64,000 nt of DNA from Breviolum minutum Mf 1.05b.01. Lineage: Eukaryota; Sar; Dinophyceae; Suessiales; Symbiodiniaceae. This document shows positions 59,501 to 64,000 of the stretch, piece after piece. The stretch is taken from NCBI GenBank assembly GCA_000507305.1, contig DF239841.1, positions 62,001-126,000 of the forward strand, written 5' to 3'. Both the position numbers and the translations under genes were made by a program. Within the stretch, counting starts at the first letter, position 1; each line of letters opens with the position of its first letter. Below the pieces are notes generated by a model, which searched no databases, had not been told where the DNA came from, and saw nothing but the letters and a program-made list of their open reading frames with translations.

Positions 59501-59777
59501 CGTGAGACGTATGAAAACGGCGGAACAGGCTTTGTCAGAATTTGTTCACAACGATCGTTTGAATAGAGCTAGGAACACGAGGTGTTACAAACCCGAAATG
59601 TTTTCTCCGGGGGATCTGGTGTTTGTTTGGAGGGTTCAAAATCGGGGCTCAGCATCTTCTGGTCGAACGGGTGGTTTCACAGGGCCGGCACGAGTGCTAG
59701 CCACAGAGACTAGAGTGACAGAGGAAGGGACCTATCGACCTGGTTCNCGTATCGACCTGGTTCGACGGTTTGGTTGA
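56499..59777 (+). CDS. Copia element 2: pol N-terminal part with methyltransferase-like region and integrase
   Basis: Open from 56499 (after a TAG) to 59777, with no ATG near the start, so it is probably made by frameshift. The first 140 codons are hydrophilic. Codons over 56959-57723 give low-complexity Gly/Ser/Gln-rich protein, because this DNA encodes a SAP-domain ORF in another frame. Then comes a region resembling a C5-methyltransferase fold: LLYEIACGPDSVMSAKM, followed by SHVWLSLECGPFSKMQQVNQ with Cys-Gly-Pro where such enzymes have Pro-Cys, and VTWEWAETSDAWRLP. Integrase follows: zinc site HRNTGHG...CSVC, then Asp in MIDEGSRF, Asp in LRLDPAGPW and Glu in SHVERSIQ. An undetermined base lies at 59747, and the frame then closes at 59777. 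Confidence 0.85.
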   Translation, partial: GQLLSALHPAQSRKVEVAAAGNLEYEPPKGDSSDEEIARESNSRVVRDIGDRHERKKGDRKNDHVGTHNIHTRDAHYDAHHVGRELLVVSHDVPKLSTCDSGSDLSPVLATQGSKTVLATDKITSEKVRTSDDSVGSKGHSKVDLPQSRVLHCHGVEHLELDRASRAVAVSWRDSTSSVEQNSGATSLGGVGGRRQSSCWTPAQEPPSCLGDQDQSGQSQEVCPARDGHQGPGVAHQWQRDDRDSQAQGHGEGPHDCGSTSRGLCGVRTVVPPQVCGSDDAAARLLRVGGEDGSGRRLLHSSSSFGQLVGEAEVHGFSQGDHIESKDSDQEQEGRRVLDTPGITSHGLNGQHGSDDPDVDRIDDSSSRTLQRAGTSEDGEQGGQTSHSPIRGRDHFECRVLGANAVSLKPTAHDMLEEPEARPGVLSHSEARSFDWQASRVIPESFEALVQLRRPLLYEIACGPDSVMSAKMIQLTKRDDAARRFSFWNGYDVSSSQGVRSVLASIDKEKPSHVWLSLECGPFSKMQQVNQRNEKQTQELKQKRENCMRAYVGGLIIYIHCVQTGIPVTWEWAETSDAWRLPMVQNVFNKYPPKFCVTKGCRVKLQDPKSGALLGKGWKLATTHEGVASSMELPCRCQHKHVPCQGILTRMSAYYTDDFAKRACRAILQSMDGHSLFHELRGDSQLPRCWSCVPVECTCDFVRHPKSDLKCGVCELGDERCNPLSFVGDQGGDAEGLPPLTDEEKSRCLRNIAMLHRNTGHGPMEHLVKTLESRGTDPRVVALAKGYECSVCKELSRQVPRPRVSLEPLPPKWKVAQADNAHWTHPQTKEHVQFTIMIDEGSRFRIGKVMCKGSGGISGDMLIQFFQEHWKPVFGKPEKLRLDPAGPWRSNNLLEFMGKQFIEVDTIPAEGHWGISHVERSIQCTKSIMTKLATEEPSITPEEALSEALRVENEREIVRGFSPAQHALGRAPDLQGRFTDNGIHEVPNVLCENASGEFQRNVRRMKTAEQALSEFVHNDRLNRARNTRCYKPEMFSPGDLVFVWRVQNRGSASSGRTGGFTGPARVLATETRVTEEGTYRPGXRIDLVRRFG
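56959..57723 (+). CDS. SAP-domain ORF embedded in copia element 2, overlapping pol in another frame
   Basis: 254 codons, ATG at 56959 in an optimal context (GCCATGG) and TAA at 57721. This frame, not the overlapping pol frame, looks like a real protein. Residues 3-38 form a SAP motif (LNLTELRERLQSHGETAPRA then KTQVLLRLVELEGEG). A compact helical domain follows (GLHINGNETIEILKLKAMEK, FGQWCHLKYVEVMMQQPG), then a Pro/Thr-rich linker and a C-terminal coiled-coil-like helix (LMTAVQGLSNELEQVKMENK). SAP motifs usually bind DNA or chromatin. The pol frame stays open across it, and its length is a multiple of three. Whether it is translated separately, and how, cannot be told from sequence. Confidence 0.8.
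   Translation: MALNTLNLTELRERLQSHGETAPRAWSKTQVLLRLVELEGEGNLRAGRQPKSPLRAWEIKINQASRKKSVLQEMATKDLGLHINGNETIEILKLKAMEKALMIADPHPEDYVAFGQWCHLKYVEVMMQQPGYCEWVVKTAAEGDCCTRLRRLANWLEKQKFMDSPKVTTLSPKTPIKNKKAEGYSTPQGSPAMGSTDNMAQMTQMLTGLMTAVQGLSNELEQVKMENKEAKRRTHRSEDVTTSSAESWEQMQSP
59733..59763 (+). other. Tandem 14-bp repeat flanking an undetermined base
   Basis: TATCGACCTGGTTC occurs twice, separated by NCG. Copia pol should read continuously here from integrase into RT. Counting one repeat unit plus NCG (17 bp) as surplus brings the two pol frames into the same phase. A base-calling or assembly join is the likely cause. Confidence 0.8.
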
Positions 59778-61999
59778 TTCGGGGTTCCCGTTTGATTAAG
59801 GCCAATCCCCGACAACTTAGGAGGGCTTCTGTTCGTGAAGAACTTACGGAAGAGTTGGTGAACCCCCCAAATTTACCATGGACCACTACTACTTTGGCCG
59901 AGGGTTTGGGAGAACGTCAATACGACGACGTTACTGATGATGTTCCAGAAGACATGGAATTTGAGCAAGGGGTTGACGAAGAAACGATTCCTCTGAGAAG
60001 GGTTCGTAGGAAAAAGCATGTTCCCCCAAATCATTTACCTGTTCCGAGTCAAGAAACGGATGAACCTGGGGAACCGGTGTTTGGTCATTTTGTGGGAAAC
60101 GAAAACGGGAATACTTCCTTTTATGCCGAGTGTTTTTGGAGTACTGAAGGGGCGGCTGTGGAAATTGAAATTCCCATTCCTGATTCTAAGAGGGGTCGTA
60201 GGTACATGGCGGAGAACTTTGAATCCTTTCTGTCGGCGCAGTTGAGACGTAGAGGCGTAGAGGTGTCTGAAAGGCATATGGATTCCAATGAACTTCAACA
60301 AATGAAAATGGCGAAACATGAAGAAGTTAAAAAGTTCATAGCGGCGGATGCCTTACAGATTCTTCCTTTCCATCTCCAACCTAACAACGGTGTTGCGATG
60401 AAAATGCGTTGGGTTTTGACGTGGAAACGAGGGGAATCAGGGGATAAAACGGCTAAAGCGAGGTGTGTTGTGTTGGGATATATGGATCCCAATTACGAGC
60501 ATCGACAAACCATGGCCCCTACCATGTCTAGAACCACAAGACAAGTGATGTTGGCAGTGGCCGCTGCGCATTCCATGAGGGTTGCAAAAGGGGATGTTTC
60601 GGGAGCTTTCTTGCAGGGTAGATCATATCAACATGATGCTTACGTGATTCCTACTGATGAGATTTGCGACGCCCTTCAATTAGCCCATGGATCGGTGACG
60701 AAACTGAAACGTGCATGTTACGGGTTGGTTGACGCCCCCTTAGAATGGTACTTGACGGTGTCGGAGTTCTTGGTTTCAATCGGTTTTGTCAAGTGTGTTA
60801 CTGATCCCTGTTGTTTCAAATATGTTGATGATCAACAACAATTGGTTGGTTTAATTAGTGGTCATGTTGATGATTTTCTGTTTTGTGGGAGACCCAATTG
60901 TGTTTTGTGGAAAGGTTTGTGCACCCAAATCCAAGAGAAATTTAAGTGGGGAACCTGGGAGTATGATTGCTTCGTCCAGTGTGGGGTCAAAATTGAGAAA
61001 ACACCTACTGGGGGTTTTTCTTTGTCCCAAGCTCAGTACATTGATGATGTAAAAGAAATTTCTATTTCCTCGGAAAGACGTCGGGAACCAAAGTCTTGGA
61101 CCACAGACTCTGAAAAGACGAAGCTCAGAGCCGCTTTGGGTGCGGTTTCTTGGTGTGCCCAACAAACTAGTCCACATATGTCTGCGGCTGTCAGTTTGTT
61201 TCTTTCCCAGATTAGAGATAGCACGGTACATACCATGATTGACGTGAATAAGATGATATATAAACTGAAGTGTCATCGCAAGCACTGTCTGCTTATTCAT
61301 GGTGGTCTAAATGTGGATGATATGTTGGTTGCTGGTTGGGCTGATGCTGCTGCACAGAACCGACCAGACGGGAAGAGTACTCAGGGAATTTTCGTTGGGT
61401 TGACCTCGAAACGTCTTTTACACGGGGAGATGTGTGCAGTTAGTCCTATGGTCTGGCAGTCGTCTAAGATTGAACGACAATGTAGGTCCCCTGGTGCTGC
61501 TGAGTCGTTGGCAGCCATTAACTGCGAAGATTCAATGTACGCTGTCCGACTCCAACTTTTTGAGCTTTTAGGAAACGAAGTAAACGTGAGGAAAACGGAA
61601 GCTCAGGTGGCTCAGATTGATGGTGTTCTAGTAACGGATTCCACAAACGTGTACGACAGGATGCAATCTGAGGTTTACGTCCCAAAAGGACCAGAGAATC
61701 GCACCGCTTTGGAGCTCTTAGGCTTCAAGGAAGCAAGTGTGCGCACGGGTATGCCGATTAGATGGGTGCACTCAGACGCACAGTTGGCTAATTCACTCAC
61801 GAAGGATGCCGAACAACAACAGTTACAACGATTCTACAATCTAGGTCATCGATGGAAGATTGTGGATGATCCGCTGATGCGATCAGCGAGAAACCGTAAG
61901 AAGCTAGGCCTAGAGGTTTTTGAGGAAGGTGACGTCAAAGATAATCCTAGGAGCCCTGAGGAACTCGATCGTGTTGATCTCACTTCCGGGGGATGTTGA
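59774..61999 (+). CDS. Copia element 2: reverse transcriptase-RNase H
   Basis: A 741-codon frame, continuous with the integrase frame but for the repeat at 59733-59763; it has no ATG start of its own. The opening VWLIRGS-like linker and RQLRRAS are typical of the integrase-RT junction. RT motifs: MKMRWVLTWKRG, KARCVVLGYMDPN, VAKGDVSGAFLQG and the catalytic HVDDFLFCG near 60865. RNase H motifs: LVAGWADAAAQNRPDGKSTQ, PGAAESLAAINCEDSM, VTDSTNVYD and HSDAQLANSLTKDA. The stop at 61997-61999 overlaps the first bases of the 3' LTR. All catalytic residues I can check are present. Confidence 0.92.
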   Translation: MIRGSRLIKANPRQLRRASVREELTEELVNPPNLPWTTTTLAEGLGERQYDDVTDDVPEDMEFEQGVDEETIPLRRVRRKKHVPPNHLPVPSQETDEPGEPVFGHFVGNENGNTSFYAECFWSTEGAAVEIEIPIPDSKRGRRYMAENFESFLSAQLRRRGVEVSERHMDSNELQQMKMAKHEEVKKFIAADALQILPFHLQPNNGVAMKMRWVLTWKRGESGDKTAKARCVVLGYMDPNYEHRQTMAPTMSRTTRQVMLAVAAAHSMRVAKGDVSGAFLQGRSYQHDAYVIPTDEICDALQLAHGSVTKLKRACYGLVDAPLEWYLTVSEFLVSIGFVKCVTDPCCFKYVDDQQQLVGLISGHVDDFLFCGRPNCVLWKGLCTQIQEKFKWGTWEYDCFVQCGVKIEKTPTGGFSLSQAQYIDDVKEISISSERRREPKSWTTDSEKTKLRAALGAVSWCAQQTSPHMSAAVSLFLSQIRDSTVHTMIDVNKMIYKLKCHRKHCLLIHGGLNVDDMLVAGWADAAAQNRPDGKSTQGIFVGLTSKRLLHGEMCAVSPMVWQSSKIERQCRSPGAAESLAAINCEDSMYAVRLQLFELLGNEVNVRKTEAQVAQIDGVLVTDSTNVYDRMQSEVYVPKGPENRTALELLGFKEASVRTGMPIRWVHSDAQLANSLTKDAEQQQLQRFYNLGHRWKIVDDPLMRSARNRKKLGLEVFEEGDVKDNPRSPEELDRVDLTSGGC

Positions 62000-62247
62000 T
62001 TTCATTCGGACTCAAGTGTTCTAGGTCCTCCTGATGTTTCTCTCACCACCGAACGCAAGTCTAATGGATCAAAACAGTGCCACACGGTATCCCGATCATT
62101 CTTAGCTGATAGCCATAGATAACTGCTATATCTGCCGTTACAGGCTGTCTTGGGTAGAGTGTTTGGATACGGATTCTGTGATCTGTGACTTGATACAAAC
62201 CCACGCCGGGCTTTATCCCAGCTTTTGTGGTAGTGGTGCTACCTGCA
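61994..62247 (+). repeat. 3' LTR of copia element 2
   Basis: 254 bp, preceded by a purine-rich CCGGGGGA tract. It has six substitutions and one extra T relative to the 5' LTR. Confidence 0.93.
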
Positions 62248-62522
62248 TCGTGGTAGTCACCCCTCGAAGGAATCCTCTTCCACAAATGGTCATTTACTTG
62301 GAGGATCATCCCAGCAAGTACATAGTTCGTAACCCGTATTTCTAAGCCATGAAGTTTGGCCACTTGGAAGGGGTCCCATAACCCCATCCTTAGGGGACGA
62401 AAACGATCACCATGGTTATGAACCACTTACATCCTAACTGGGATGATACTCCTGGTCCTAGTGGCGATCAATCCCACGGTGGAATGGATCAACAAAATAA
62501 AACAATTCCAAGACCATGGTCA

Positions 62523-62630
62523 TATGGGTGTTTCCAAAAATAGGGGCACCTCCAAATCATCCATTTTAAATAGGGTTTTCCATTATAAACCATCCATTTT
62601 GGGGTACCCCAATTTCTGGAAACACCCATA
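62523..62630. repeat. Foldback element, family A, copy 5
   Basis: TATGGGTGTTTCCAAAAATA at the left is answered by TTTCTGGAAACACCCATA at the right, with an inner GGGTTTTCCATTATAAACC block shared with copies 1 and 2. Confidence 0.85.
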
Positions 62631-63220
62631 TCTTTGTCTTCCAGTATCTGGGACTTAATACTACCATGAATTTGCCAGATGACATCCATCCTCAAAAAAG
62701 TTCACTTTGAAAAAAAACACGTCACAGAAAGGCGCTTCCCGTAAACCCCACAAAACTAAACCCCCCTGACCTTTTACCTTCCACCTTTCTTCACCAGAAC
62801 AAGTGTGACAAACAAAAAACTGCTCCATGTAGAGTAGACTTGTAGAATTGAATCTTCAGCCAGGTGGAGTATGACACACACAAAATCTTGACATAAATTC
62901 TGAATTTCCATTTGAACAAAGAATGTCGTCCCCGGTGTTCAAGATTTATTTCGAATCTCTTCGAATAATCGCCTCAACAAAACACTGGAGTGAGTCATAA
63001 AACAAAGGGTGCATCTTTTTGTCCCTGGATAAAGTGAGGTTTTCAGGCGTCCTTTTTCACCCTTCAGGGAGATCGTGAGATACAATCAGAGCGCCGGAAA
63101 TTCCTCTCTTAAAAGTACGTGAAAAAACGTGAGAGATATACAAATAAGGTGCCCTTGTTTGTAAGGGTAAACTCAATATCTCTGGGCAATTTTTTTTCCT
63201 TCAAATCCCTCAACCTGAAT

Positions 63221-63374
63221 TGAGCCACCGAAAAAAACCTGGCCTTACTTTCCATTAGACTGCTGGTTGTTTAATCCGGGATCCTTATAATGGTTTATTA
63301 TAATCACCATTTATATAACTGTGTAATATAATCCCCTATGTACCCTAAACAACTAGGGTTCTTTTCATTGCTCA
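63221..63374. repeat. Foldback element, family C, copy 3
   Basis: TGAGCCACCGAAAAAAAC at the left and TTTTCATTGCTCA at the right, with CTGGTTGTTTAATCCGGGAT answered by AAACAACTAGGG. Confidence 0.75.
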
Positions 63375-63794
63375 ATTGTTTTTGGGCAATTCTTAAGGAG
63401 ATCGATTCTGATCCTCCACCGACCAACCGGCGGTGAACGGTCGCTAGATGAATGCATATTTGGTGTAACACACCCATTCTGTTCATGTGATTTGAAGTCA
63501 TTGTAACTAGTAACTGCCCTAGTTGGTGGTTTCAACCCATTTGAAAAAATATCAATCAAATTGGATCATCTCCCCAGGTAGGGATGAGAATAAGAAATAT
63601 TTGAAACCGCCACCTAGTAAGTGACTATGTATGTTAATTGAGGTGCCCTATATCAGGCTGGTCACATTATAATTTTTCACCAACCTTCCCTGGAATAAGG
63701 GTTCCCATTTCCAAAAGCTACCTTTATAACCCCTATAAATAGCCTTATAAGTGAATTTCCCCAAGAAACCTTGTTTATTTCAGGATAAACTCAA

Positions 63795-63902
63795 TACTGT
63801 TGATGGTTCAGAAATCCGGCGATCACCAGTTGAGGTTGGTAGTCTATCCCATAATTTACAAGGTTTTAGCACCATCCAACCGCGGGTTAACCATCAACAG
63901 TA
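63795..63902. repeat. Foldback element, family B, copy 6
   Basis: TACTGTTGATGGTTCAGAAA at the left and CCATCAACAGTA at the right, with inner CACCAGTTGAGGTTGGTAGT and CTATCCCATAATTTACAAGG. Confidence 0.85.
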
Positions 63903-64000
63903 CTTTTCAAAAAGGCACCTAAACTACAAGATGGACCCAGGATCCAGTTATGAATTGAATGGGTTTTTTTCAAGCCCTAGGGTTTTGGGTACGCCAACAA

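Larger units (their letters stand above)
54290..62247 (+). mobile_element. Ty1/copia LTR retrotransposon 2
   Basis: A 7958-bp element on the plus strand, with LTRs at 54290-54542 (253 bp) and 61994-62247 (254 bp). The LTRs differ at six bases and one single-base indel, about 97% identity. Order: LTR, primer site, gag-protease, pol (unknown domain, integrase, RT, RNase H), purine tract CCGGGGGA, LTR. No target duplication is visible (CTATG before, TCGTG after). Its protein sequences and LTRs are unlike element 1 although both share the primer site. It sits upstream of the truncated DNMT2-like gene and on the opposite strand from all host genes. Confidence 0.93.
62248..64000. other. Repeat-rich DNA, no gene recognised
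   Basis: Holds copies of foldback families A (62523), C (63221) and B (63795), with AT-rich sequence between. I searched both strands for the missing N-terminal DNMT2 motifs (SAM-binding Gly loop and PPC motif) and did not find them. Confidence 0.4.

Noticed and set aside
1..64000. CRISPR arrays, rRNA, tRNA genes, bacterial operons
   Set aside because: No regularly spaced direct repeats, no tRNA- or rRNA-like sequence, and gene structure is eukaryotic throughout.

Overview
The window looks like dinoflagellate nuclear DNA, of the kind found in Symbiodiniaceae or Polarella; the species cannot be read from it. Host genes are split into many short exons (mostly 40-115 nt), and conserved protein motifs only join up if introns may begin with GC or GA as well as GT. 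Acceptors are AG, usually followed by G. Every host gene I can recognise lies on the minus strand, which fits the unidirectional gene arrays of dinoflagellates. No prokaryotic operon, rRNA, tRNA or CRISPR array was seen.

Layout, left to right. 1-7.8 kb: unidentified minus-strand exons, a small single-exon membrane protein (3271-3795) and a coiled-coil-like gene (about 5.5-6.7 kb). 7.8-18.6 kb: an ABCB-type half transporter, reconstructed as 22 exons with a complete nucleotide-binding domain. Two uninterrupted ORFs on the same strand sit inside its introns: an unknown 263-aa ORF (8159-8950), and a 430-codon ORF (16852-18144) fusing a ParB-like segment to a full-length Mago nashi domain. 18.6-26.4 kb: scattered exon-like segments and repeats. 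26.4-29.9 kb: an EFHC1/Rib72-like axonemal protein with two DM10 domains. 30.7-39.6 kb: many unidentified minus-strand exons. 40.2-41.7 kb: a SAM-dependent methyltransferase. 42.5-49.6 kb: a complete Ty1/copia element on the minus strand, with near-identical 201-bp LTRs and a 5-bp target duplication but broken frames. 50-54 kb: unidentified exons and a DNMT2/TRDMT1-like methyltransferase lacking its N-terminal exons. 54.3-62.2 kb: a second, different copia element on the plus strand. 62.2-64 kb: repeats.

The most unusual points are the ParB-Mago fusion nested in an ABC-transporter intron; a SAP-domain ORF carried inside the second copia element in a frame overlapping pol, with a C5-methyltransferase-like segment behind it; a membrane segment plus a His/Cys cluster at the C-terminus of the first element; and several families of short foldback (MITE-like) repeats, some inside introns. 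A tandem 14-bp repeat flanking an undetermined base near 59747 probably explains the one break in the second element's pol frame.
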